The position numbers and the translations under genes were made by a program. Shown piece by piece: positions 9,255 through 16,561 of a DNA stretch of 64,000 bases (positions are counted from its first letter, which is position 1; each line of letters starts with the position of its first letter). Source of the DNA: Ignatzschineria sp. RMDPL8A (GTDB lineage Bacteria > Pseudomonadota > Gammaproteobacteria > Cardiobacteriales > Wohlfahrtiimonadaceae); contig NZ_JAPPWA010000002.1 in the NCBI RefSeq assembly GCF_029815055.1, positions 1,426,001-1,490,000 of the forward strand. Reading direction: 5' to 3'. The notes beneath the pieces were generated by a model. It worked only from the letters and a program-made list of their open reading frames with translations, ran no database searches and had not been told where the DNA came from.

Positions 9255-10223
9255 TTATAGATTATCTGGATTGGATTGATTGGATCTGTCAGTTTGGTTA
9301 GACTCTTTCTGCCATGCTTTCGGGTAGATAAACCCATCAAAGAGCTCATCGGAGCGAATATAGGCTTCAAATGCGTCCGATTCATAGGCCGCTTTTAGAT
9401 CATGTGCCCACGGTTTATCTTGATTGACGGCGCGAATCGCCACTTTCACAAGGTGTTCGGGCGGGGAATCTTCAATCACAAGGCCATCACTAATTTTATC
9501 CCCTTGATTGGCCACATAATTTCCATTAATAATGGCAAAATCAAGGTCGGCGAGCGCGCGGGGCAATTGGGCGGAATCCATTAACACGAGTTTAAGCGCA
9601 TACTTTTTCGGGGTGACGGAATTGATGTGAAAGGTGGCAATCTCTAAATCTGGCGGAATTTCAACCCAATCGAGATCTTCTAAAATGCGCACAGCCCGCT
9701 CAAGGTTCACCGGGTCATTCGGGAGGCCAACGCTCATCCCATCTTGAATTGCATCAAGGGTTTGGTGCTTTAAAGAACGGAGCGATTGCGGTGCGCTTGG
9801 CGTGTCGGCCCAGACGATCATATCAGCATCAAGGCGGCGATTCATCTCGATCATATTGGCGGTACTAATATGGACCGAGGCATCGATTGCACCCTCTTTT
9901 AGCGCGGCGGGAATCATCGAGTTTTGCGAGAAGGTTTTCGTCTCAACACGATATCCTTGCGCTTCCAAGATCGGTTTTACGCCATTTTCAAATTGATTGA
10001 TATAGGTGGAAGGCCCAAAACCGACGGTGATGGTGCTCTGGGGAAGAGTGCTCGGTGTTGTGTTCTGTTGGGGAGATTCTTCACTATTGCCGCAACTCGT
10101 TAATAGCATTAATCCGGCGCCAAGAAGGGGAATCATCAGCGGGTGGAAAAAGTGCCACATTCGAGAGGGCGTGGCATCGGGGTCGATCGGTCCGGTTGGA
10201 CGGGTCATAGCATTAGATAACAT
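9255..10223 (-). CDS. second MetQ/NlpA-family lipoprotein of the metNI operon
   Basis: 322 residues from the ATG at 10223, which has AAGGAG upstream. The reading frame stays open further upstream, but that extension lies inside the preceding gene. Unusually, the lipobox Cys (LTSC) is at residue 44, after a long Pro/Arg-containing N-region, so the signal sequence is atypically long. The binding domain parallels its neighbour (TITVGFGPSTYINQFE, GLPNDPVNLERAVRILEDLDW, DLDFAIINGNYV). FQHKPYL is replaced by VHISTANMIE, even further from canonical MetQ. The C-terminus is an Asn/Ser-rich tail. Its first 11 nt overlap the preceding oxidoreductase gene, suggesting translational coupling. Confidence 0.85.
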   Translation of the reverse strand: MLSNAMTRPTGPIDPDATPSRMWHFFHPLMIPLLGAGLMLLTSCGNSEESPQQNTTPSTLPQSTITVGFGPSTYINQFENGVKPILEAQGYRVETKTFSQNSMIPAALKEGAIDASVHISTANMIEMNRRLDADMIVWADTPSAPQSLRSLKHQTLDAIQDGMSVGLPNDPVNLERAVRILEDLDWVEIPPDLEIATFHINSVTPKKYALKLVLMDSAQLPRALADLDFAIINGNYVANQGDKISDGLVIEDSPPEHLVKVAIRAVNQDKPWAHDLKAAYESDAFEAYIRSDELFDGFIYPKAWQKESNQTDRSNQSNPDNL

Positions 10224-11412
10224 AGTGATCTCCTTTAGGGTAGTTAAGTTTGTTATCACGATGTGAATTGAGTGCGGATTTTGCAAGACTAATGAGAACG
10301 GCATCTTCCATCGGCGGATTATGAAGTCCTGCGCGAACGTCACGATAGTAGCGCTGTAAGGGATTATTCGCTTGAAGGGAACGGGCGCCCACAAGACGCA
10401 TCGCAAGATCGACAATTTCAAGGGCATTTTCTACTACAGCAACTTTGACTGCCGCAAGCTCATCGCCTAACGACGCTCGTGTTTCTTGGTCACTTTCGTC
10501 CCAGTTACGGGCAACGCCATAGAGAAAATGATCGTTTTGCAATATTTTAAGGCGTATCGCACCGAGCTTTTGTTGCACCGCTGGGAATTGGGCAATGGTG
10601 CCACTTGCAATGCTGTTGGGCGCGTAGGTATTGGCAAAATTGAGCGCATAATCAAAGGCAGCAATGCTGATGCCGTGATAGACCGCCGGAATATGCAGTA
10701 GCCAGCCACGGGGGGATTTGTTACCCGGCTCAAGATCGTAGAGATAAGCATTTTCAGGAAGCGAAACGTGATCGAGCACAAGATCGTGACTGCCGGTTGC
10801 GCGCATAGCAACGGAATTCCACGTCTCATCAATGGATAGGCCGGAGTACTCACGTTTGACTAAGAAGTTTGCTACCCGATCGCTCCCGGTAATGGAGGCA
10901 CTCACCACAAAATAATTCAGCACGGGTGAGAGTGTGGTAAAGGTTTTTCGCCCATTAATTATCCAGCCGGTTTCGGTTTTCGTTGCGGTGGTTTCAGGTT
11001 TACCACCGCGGGTTGGGCTACCTGTTGCAGGTTCTGAGGCAGCATTATTAATGAGCGCCCCATTTGTTTGCACATCGCTTGCAAATTCTTTAAAAAGCTC
11101 GGGCGACCACTCATCTGTTTGGCCTAAATTTTGCGTGATGCCCATATGCCAGCCGATCGCAAGGGCGGTTGAGCCATCCATCTCCGCTAAGGTTTGTTGC
11201 ATTTTTAGCAGTTCAACGAGCGAAATATCGAGCCCGCCATGGGTTTTTGGAAGGACAATCGCCGGATAATCGATGGCGCGTAGGTCGGCAATATTATTAA
11301 AAGGGAAGCTGTTTTCCTCATCGTGCTCTGCTGCGCGATCGCGAAAGGGGCGCGCTGTTTTACGAAGAAGCGCTAAGCGTTCATGAGGGGTAGAGAGGTG
11401 TAATAAACTCAT
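10213..11412 (-). CDS. acyl-CoA dehydrogenase-fold flavin oxidoreductase, DszC/SfnB-like
   Basis: 399 residues with the three-part acyl-CoA dehydrogenase layout: N-terminal helices (LAEMDGSTALAIGWHMGITQNL), a middle beta domain (GWIINGRKTFTTLSPVLNYFVV, SHDLVLDHVSLP) and a C-terminal four-helix bundle (RLVGARSLQANNPLQRYYRDVRAGLHNPP). The catalytic glutamate of true acyl-CoA dehydrogenases is not evident. The sequence style resembles flavin-dependent monooxygenases that desulfurise or oxidise organosulfur compounds (DszC, SfnB; by recall). Its place between metI and two MetQ-like genes supports a role in sulfur acquisition. Exact substrate unknown. Confidence 0.75.
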   Translation of the reverse strand: MSLLHLSTPHERLALLRKTARPFRDRAAEHDEENSFPFNNIADLRAIDYPAIVLPKTHGGLDISLVELLKMQQTLAEMDGSTALAIGWHMGITQNLGQTDEWSPELFKEFASDVQTNGALINNAASEPATGSPTRGGKPETTATKTETGWIINGRKTFTTLSPVLNYFVVSASITGSDRVANFLVKREYSGLSIDETWNSVAMRATGSHDLVLDHVSLPENAYLYDLEPGNKSPRGWLLHIPAVYHGISIAAFDYALNFANTYAPNSIASGTIAQFPAVQQKLGAIRLKILQNDHFLYGVARNWDESDQETRASLGDELAAVKVAVVENALEIVDLAMRLVGARSLQANNPLQRYYRDVRAGLHNPPMEDAVLISLAKSALNSHRDNKLNYPKGDHYVI

Positions 11413-11616
11413 ACTAGATCCTTTAGTTGTGATGTTTTTTGGTGTAATTAATATGCAATGAGAGATTAAAAGAAGGGGGAAATCTGCGCTTTTTTTCGCT
11501 TACTAGGGATTTTAAGACGAATAGAGCCACAGATGCCCCCTAATGGAGTGATCCGTTAATCGATAAATAGGTAAAGTCGGAAGGTCGGAAAATCAGGTGA
11601 GTTGAAGGCTTTAGAT

Positions 11617-12282
11617 TTATGCTCTGACTCGGCGGGCCCAGAGATTTCCGAGTGATTGAATGCCTTGCACTAAGATCACAAGGGCAATCACGGTGTAGAG
11701 CATCGCCGCACCATCAAAGCGTTGATAGCCGTAGTTGAGCGCCAAATCGCCAATGCCGCCAGCGCCCACCGCTCCAGCCATCGCGGTTGCGCCAATAAGG
11801 CCGATCGTTGCGGTGGTGAAGTTTAAAATTAGCGAGGCTTTCGCTTCCGGTAAGATAAAGCGCCAGACAATCTCAAAGGTGGTCGCTCCCATCGAATCGG
11901 CCGCTTCAATAATTCCATCGTCCACTTCTAATAGCGAGCTCTCAACGAGTCGTCCGATAAAGGGTGCAATATAGATGGTTAATGGCACAATGGCAGCGCT
12001 AGTTCCGATCGAGGTACCTACCACAAAGCGGGTAAAGGGAATGATCGCGACGAGTAAAATAATAAAGGGGAGTGAGCGCACGAGGTTCACCACTGGATTG
12101 AGTAGCCCATACAGCGTGCGATTGGGTTTAATGCCATCGGGGCGAGTTAAAACAAGCGTAATCCCGATGAGTGATCCAAGTAACGCGCCAAGTGTGAGGG
12201 CGACGGCAACCATGATAAAGGTCTCTTCGCCGGCTTGAATAAATTGTTCCAGAGTAACTTGTGTTTTGAAAAAGCTGTTCAT
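11617..12282 (-). CDS. metI: methionine-type ABC transporter permease
   Basis: 221 residues with five hydrophobic segments, standard MetI length. The EAA loop that docks on the ATPase reads AADSMGATTFEIVWRFILPEA near residues 127-147. Other MetI hallmarks are NLVRSLPFIILL and GAVGAGGIGDLALNYGY. It overlaps metN by 4 nt (ATGA), so the two are translationally coupled. A 204-bp gap separates it from the downstream oxidoreductase gene, leaving room for an internal promoter, though I see no convincing one. Confidence 0.93.
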   Translation of the reverse strand: MNSFFKTQVTLEQFIQAGEETFIMVAVALTLGALLGSLIGITLVLTRPDGIKPNRTLYGLLNPVVNLVRSLPFIILLVAIIPFTRFVVGTSIGTSAAIVPLTIYIAPFIGRLVESSLLEVDDGIIEAADSMGATTFEIVWRFILPEAKASLILNFTTATIGLIGATAMAGAVGAGGIGDLALNYGYQRFDGAAMLYTVIALVILVQGIQSLGNLWARRVRA

Positions 12283-13379
12283 GCGATGGTCTCCCCGTGT
12301 TGATTTAGTTGTTGATTCTGATCCTGATTTTGATGGTGATGAATGGTCTCGGCGTTTAATCGGCTTAAAGTGACGCGAACGCCACGCTCTTCTAAAAAGC
12401 GAATGCCTTCTTCAATATCGTCGTTATTGCCTTTAAGCTGGACAAACATGCCCCCGATCACCGATCCATCGATCTCGATCATATTGGCAAAAAGGATATT
12501 AACGATGACTTTTCCTTGAAGCATCAGCTCATTGATAACAGGCGTATGCGCTGAATTACCTAAGAACTCAAAGCGATAGATATGATTGGGCAGATCGTCC
12601 TCAAGATTGGCAAGCACGCGAAGGGGAATCTCCTCTTCAATCACCGTATTGATAAATTTGCGGGTAATGGGGGCTTGCGGATTTTGGAAAATCTCGAGCG
12701 TCGGGCCCGTTTCAACGATATGGCCTTTCTCCATGACGGCAATGCGATTACAGAGATATTCGACCACTTCCATCTGGTGGGTAACCATCATGATGGTAAT
12801 ACCTTGTTCGCGATTGATCTTTTTGAGAAGGTCCAAAATCGCCAGCGTCGTTTGCGGGTCAAGGGCGGAGGTGGCTTCATCACAAAGCAGAATATGGGGA
12901 TTGTTAACGAGCGCCCGGGCAATGCCGACACGCTGTTTTTGCCCACCGGAGAGTTCTCGCGGGTAGGCGTTCTTTTTATCAGGAATCTCGACAAACTCTA
13001 ATAACTCGGTCACTTTCGCATCGATCTCTTGATTGGAAAATTGCTTATGGCCTAAGCGAAGAGGAATCGCGATATTTTCCGCAACGGTTTTTGATTCAAG
13101 CAGATTAAAATGCTGAAAAATCATGCCGATGCGTTTTTTAGCATCACGAAGTTGTTTCGGGGAGTAGTCATTGAGTGCGTGACCATCGATGATCACATCG
13201 CCAGAGGTTGGCGTTTCAAGTGCGTTAACTAGGCGGATGAGTGTGCTTTTTCCTGCGCCACTGTAGCCGATAACGCCGAAGATATCACCTTTTGAGATGG
13301 TGAGGTTAATGGGGTGAAGTGCGGTGGTGGTTGTGTTGTTTTTGACGTATTGTTTCGTTACATTTCTAAATTCAATCAT
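12279..13379 (-). CDS. metN: methionine-type ABC transporter ATPase with NIL domain
   Basis: 366 residues. Walker A GYSGAGKST near residues 38-46, Q-loop MIFQHFNLL, signature LSGGQKQRVGIARAL, Walker B ILLCDEATSALDP, switch MVTHQ. A C-terminal NIL/ACT-like regulatory domain (about 270-345) ends ERGVRVTLSRL. In E. coli this domain binds methionine and inhibits the pump. A His/Gln/Asn-rich tail follows. The ATG at 13379 has no visible Shine-Dalgarno site and lies inside the last codons of the Met/Cys leader ORF (8-nt overlap), so its translation probably depends on the leader. Confidence 0.94.
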   Translation of the reverse strand: MIEFRNVTKQYVKNNTTTTALHPINLTISKGDIFGVIGYSGAGKSTLIRLVNALETPTSGDVIIDGHALNDYSPKQLRDAKKRIGMIFQHFNLLESKTVAENIAIPLRLGHKQFSNQEIDAKVTELLEFVEIPDKKNAYPRELSGGQKQRVGIARALVNNPHILLCDEATSALDPQTTLAILDLLKKINREQGITIMMVTHQMEVVEYLCNRIAVMEKGHIVETGPTLEIFQNPQAPITRKFINTVIEEEIPLRVLANLEDDLPNHIYRFEFLGNSAHTPVINELMLQGKVIVNILFANMIEIDGSVIGGMFVQLKGNNDDIEEGIRFLEERGVRVTLSRLNAETIHHHQNQDQNQQLNQHGETIA

Positions 13380-13488
13380 CGGGTATGTCTCTTATATAAG
13401 GCGGATTATCAGGAATAGTTTGGGTATAAGAATTCATTGCGCAGCAGCACATCGAACAACAACACATCATCATGATTGAACGGTTCAT
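13372..13488 (-). CDS. Met/Cys-rich leader peptide upstream of metN
   Basis: A 38-codon ORF. The ATG at 13488 has a ribosome site (CGGAG, 6-7 nt upstream). The peptide begins MNRSIMMMCCCSMCCCAM: residues 6-18 hold 5 Met and 6 Cys codons among 13. The rest (NSYTQTIPDN...) is ordinary. The stop codon overlaps the metN start by 8 nt. Clustered codons for the amino acid being regulated are the hallmark of attenuator leader peptides (trp, his, leu operons), and Cys-run leaders are known in mycobacteria. Here Met and Cys runs combine in front of a methionine/sulfur ABC operon. I infer ribosome stalling at low Met/Cys charging as the signal. The direct overlap suggests translational coupling rather than a classical terminator. 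Confidence 0.75.
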   Translation of the reverse strand: MNRSIMMMCCCSMCCCAMNSYTQTIPDNPPYIRDIPDD

Positions 13489-13771
13489 AGTAATCTCCGG
13501 TAAGCATTTTGCCTAAATTAGGTTAAATATTTTTGTCCAGAATTGCACAAAGTGTGGAATTCAAATTGGACTGACCTTGATCAATAAAGCACACCTTTTT
13601 TGAAAAGGCAACGTTAAATCGATAATTTTTTAATTACGATTTTTTGTAAATGAATCAATAACAAACTACTAACGATTCATTTTATAGTTATATATTTTAA
13701 TGAACTGAATCAGTGAATTATCGACGAGATAGGAAAAAGAGAACGCTTTTTTGTATGTTTATTGCTGGCAT
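13489..13771. other. intergenic region upstream of the metN leader
   Basis: AT-rich spacer that must hold the promoter of the leader-metNI operon (minus strand). I see a short palindrome CCTAAATTAGG at about 13512-13522, just upstream of the leader ribosome site, and TTGATCAA at about 13578-13585. No convincing -35/-10 pair and no ORF could be supported. Confidence 0.3.
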
Positions 13772-13802
13772 AAAAAAACCTTGAAGGCATTGCCATCAAG
13801 GT
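13772..13802 (-). terminator. intrinsic terminator after the 105-residue membrane protein gene
   Basis: On the minus strand ACCTTGATGGC pairs with GCCTTCAAGGT (one mismatch) and is followed by seven T. Confidence 0.75.
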
Positions 13803-13811
13803 GGATATTGA

Positions 13812-14129
13812 TCAGCGATTTAATGGGCGCGTCTCTTCAATCGTCGTCGGCTCGTGGGGCGTTTCGGGATTAAAATCCATTCGACTAATGTCGACATAGA
13901 GCGCGATAATCAGCAGGATAATTGGCGGGAGCATCAGTTTCGCGATGAGGCGCTCTTCAGTATTTAAAAAGAAAAATTGACGAAGAAGAGTGTCATAAAG
14001 TCCTAGCAGAAGTAGGGTAATCACAATGATTAGATCGACCACAAGCCCTAAAAGCGGTGAGCCAAGGAGCGAACAATAGAGGAAAATCCCTATCAAGATA
14101 AGAAGTGTCATCTGCTTGTGGTTCATCAT
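13812..14129 (-). CDS. small membrane protein, function unknown
   Basis: 105 residues with GGGGG about 8 nt before the start. Two or three hydrophobic helices: residues about 8-40 (LLILIGIFLYCSLLGSPLLGLVVDLII), merging into 35-45, and about 65-82 (LMLPPIILLIIALYV). The polar C-terminus is rich in Pro/Thr/Glu. No recognisable motif. It has its own terminator and appears monocistronic. Confidence 0.5.
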   Translation of the reverse strand: MMNHKQMTLLILIGIFLYCSLLGSPLLGLVVDLIIVITLLLLGLYDTLLRQFFFLNTEERLIAKLMLPPIILLIIALYVDISRMDFNPETPHEPTTIEETRPLNR

Positions 14130-14287
14130 CGTGTGCCCCCCTTCATTGTGATAATCGGCGAGAATGCCTATTTAGTATATAAGAAATGAAGGGGCTATGC
14201 TCTTAAATCAGCGGGTAATGACCGAATTTTTGATAAAAATCGAGTGGATGTTAACGTTATGGAATGGCTAGGGAATCATCAGGCAAT

Positions 14288-14320
14288 AAAAAAGCAGACC
14301 CATTGAGCTAAAAGGTCTGC
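14288..14320 (-). terminator. intrinsic terminator with no gene upstream; possible small RNA 3' end
   Basis: GCAGACC (14294-14300) pairs with GGTCTGC (14314-14320). On the minus strand the stem is followed by six T. There is no minus-strand gene between here and gdhA, so the terminator would end a short non-coding transcript. A TATACT box lies on the minus strand at about 14377-14372, but its -35 is poor. The rest of the 434-bp gap (14130-14563) shows nothing else I can support. Confidence 0.45.
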
Positions 14321-14563
14321 CCGCTCGGAGAGAGCTTATGAATTAGTACTGATTTCGTACTAGTTAGAATAGTATAGCCTATATTTTCCCTATCGGTTTC
14401 ACTTTTAAGCCGATTTTAATCGGTGAAGCAATAATGTAGTGATTTGGTAGGGAATTTCGCAGAAAAAATCAAAATTAAGCGTATATTTCAACAAAAAGCA
14501 GTGTTATATTGAAGTTAGGTCAAAAAAACGAATACTCATAATAATTATCATCGAGGAAAAACA

Positions 14564-15919
14564 ATGGTTCATTATGCAAACGTGAATGAGTTTATGGAGG
14601 CAATCCAAAACCGCGATCCCCATCAGCCTGAATTTACGCAATCAGTGCGTGAGTTTTTCACCTCAATTTGGGGCTTTTTGGAGGCAAATCCCTATTATAA
14701 GGATTATGAATTATTATCGCGTATCACCGAGCCTGAGCGCATGATCCAGTTTCGCGTCACCTGGCTCGATGATAATGGCAAAGTGCAGGTCAACCGCGCT
14801 TGGCGGGTGCAGTTTAACTCCGCGATTGGGCCCTATAAAGGGGGCATGCGTTTTCACCCGACGGTCAATATCTCTATTTTAAAATTTCTTGGTTTTGAGC
14901 AGACCTTTAAAAATGCACTTACAACGCTTCCAATGGGCGGTGGAAAGGGCGGATCGGACTTTAATCCGAAAGGAAAAAGCCGTGGCGAAATTATGCGGTT
15001 TTGCCAATCATTAATGGTAGAACTCCATCGCCATTTAGGCAGTAGCACCGATATTCCCGCCGGCGATGTTGGTGTTGGCGAGCGAGAAGTGGGTTATATG
15101 GTGGGCATGATGAAAAAGCTCACTAACGATTTTTCTTGCGTATTTACCGGGAAAAATACCTCCTTTGGCGGAAGTCTTATTCGTCCGGAATCGACCGGCT
15201 ATGGGCTGATCTATTTTGTTAAAGCGATGCTCGAACGGCGAAACCAAACGCTTGAGGGAATGCGAGTTTCAGTCTCAGGCGCGGGGAATGTGGCGCAATA
15301 TACCATTAAAAAGGCCGTTGACATGGGCGCGAAAGTGGTGACGGCGTCCGATTCAGGCGGCATGATCTATGATGAAGCGGGTTTTGATGAACATAAAGCA
15401 GAGCGTTTTATCGAGATGATGACCAAAGAGGGGAAACGCCTTCAAGATTATGCTGAAGAGTTTGGACTTACCTATCATGAAGGGAAAAAACCGTGGAGCG
15501 TACCAGTGGATATTGCACTTCCGTGCGCGATCCAAAATGAACTCCGCATGGCCGATGCATTTGTGCTCATTCGTAATGGCGTTAAAGTGGTGGCGGAAGG
15601 GGCAAATATGCCCACAACGATCGACGCGACCAATGCCTTTTTAGAAGCGGGTGTCCTCTTTGCACCAGGAAAAGCGGCGAATGCAGGTGGGGTTGCCACG
15701 TCCGGTCTTGAGATGGCGCAAAATGCGATTCGTCTATCGTGGACAGCGGAAAAAGTGGATCGTCGTCTGCACGATATTATGCTCAATATTCATGAAGCGT
15801 GCGTGGTTCATGGCGAGCATCGTGAGCGCGAGCAGGGCGTGATTAATTATGTGGAAGGGGCAAATATTGCCGGATTTATTAAAGTGGCCGACGCGATGAT
15901 TGCCCAAGGGGTGATTTAA
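14564..15919 (+). CDS. gdhA: NADP-type glutamate dehydrogenase
   Basis: 451 residues, hexameric GDH family: 2-oxoglutarate + NH4+ + NADPH to glutamate. Substrate-binding block GPYKGGMRFHPTVN with PMGGGKGGSDFNPKGKS holding the catalytic lysine region. DIPAGDVGVGEREVGYM is typical of the ~450-residue GdhA class. The Rossmann part carries SGAGNVAQYTIKKA and the C-terminus AANAGGVATSGLEMAQN. The start has GAGG about 8 nt upstream. It appears monocistronic. Length and motifs favour the biosynthetic NADP enzyme; I did not verify cofactor specificity. Confidence 0.95.
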   Translation: MVHYANVNEFMEAIQNRDPHQPEFTQSVREFFTSIWGFLEANPYYKDYELLSRITEPERMIQFRVTWLDDNGKVQVNRAWRVQFNSAIGPYKGGMRFHPTVNISILKFLGFEQTFKNALTTLPMGGGKGGSDFNPKGKSRGEIMRFCQSLMVELHRHLGSSTDIPAGDVGVGEREVGYMVGMMKKLTNDFSCVFTGKNTSFGGSLIRPESTGYGLIYFVKAMLERRNQTLEGMRVSVSGAGNVAQYTIKKAVDMGAKVVTASDSGGMIYDEAGFDEHKAERFIEMMTKEGKRLQDYAEEFGLTYHEGKKPWSVPVDIALPCAIQNELRMADAFVLIRNGVKVVAEGANMPTTIDATNAFLEAGVLFAPGKAANAGGVATSGLEMAQNAIRLSWTAEKVDRRLHDIMLNIHEACVVHGEHREREQGVINYVEGANIAGFIKVADAMIAQGVI

Positions 15920-15954
15920 ATCGTAATAATCAAATCGAGGATTATTAGATTGTA

Positions 15955-16030
15955 TAAAAAGTGCTCGAAGTGAGGAATGAATAATCGAGAATCAGAATAA
16001 AAGCGATCATTCATCTCACGCCGAGCACTT
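15955..16030 (-). terminator. long hairpin terminator between gdhA and yjdM
   Basis: AAGTGCTCG (15959-15967) pairs with CGAGCACTT (16022-16030), with inner GTGAG/CTCAC and AATGA/TCATT pairings. The minus strand ends in TTTTT, so it mainly terminates yjdM. The plus side lacks a T-run. Confidence 0.55.
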
Positions 16031-16052
16031 AATATCGGTTTAATTTTGCGAA

Positions 16053-16394
16053 TTAGGCTTTACGCATAAACTCCGATTTGAGCTGAAGGCTTACCCCATC
16101 GACCTTACAATCGATATCATGATCGCCATCAATAATGCGAATGTTGTTGATTTTTGTACCGGTTTTAATCACAAGTGATGAGCCTTTCACTTTGAGATCT
16201 TTCACTAAAAAGACACTGTCGCCATCTTGCAGCTCATTACCGTGGGCATCACGGGTGACAACGCGCGCTGCTTCAGCCTTTGCTGCCTCTTCTTCCGGTG
16301 ACCATTCGTGGGCACAATAAGGGCAAACGTAGTGAAAACCATCGAGGTAGGCATCGCCCATATCACAGGCCGGGCAATTTGGAATCTCACTCAT
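16053..16394 (-). CDS. yjdM: YjdM (PhnA-type) zinc-ribbon protein
   Basis: 113 residues, start preceded by AAGGAG. N-terminal zinc ribbon with paired cysteines CPAC (residues 8-11) and CPYC (25-28), then the conserved HEWSPEE. The C-terminal beta domain contains DANGNxLxDGD-like RDAHGNELQDGDSVFLVKDLKVKGS. Historically called alkylphosphonate utilisation protein PhnA, but the E. coli member is not part of the phosphonate lyase pathway and its role is unclear. Monocistronic. Confidence 0.88.
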   Translation of the reverse strand: MSEIPNCPACDMGDAYLDGFHYVCPYCAHEWSPEEEAAKAEAARVVTRDAHGNELQDGDSVFLVKDLKVKGSSLVIKTGTKINNIRIIDGDHDIDCKVDGVSLQLKSEFMRKA

Positions 16395-16561
16395 AAAAAC
16401 TCCTTAAAAATGAAATGGATAATCAAAAATGAGGAGAGAAGTGTATCACAATCGCTCGATAAAAAGGAATTTAGCTGAAAAAGCGCCCACTTTTGCGTAA
16501 ACTATTTTAATCAGAATCAAATTGTCTAACATTTAAACGAAATAATAAGGAAGCATAATCA

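Noticed and set aside
10224-10427. Upstream in-frame extension of the second MetQ-like gene
   Set aside because: It lies inside the preceding oxidoreductase gene, lacks a ribosome site, and would bury the lipobox at residue 112; ATG 10223 with AAGGAG is better.
11413-11616. Regulatory RNA or second leader between metI and the oxidoreductase
   Set aside because: Examined for the SAM-like blocks, Met/Cys codon runs and terminators; none found.
14288-14330. tRNA-like stretch (TTTTAGCTCAATGGG on the minus strand)
   Set aside because: No acceptor or anticodon arm and no T-arm; it is simply the terminator loop.
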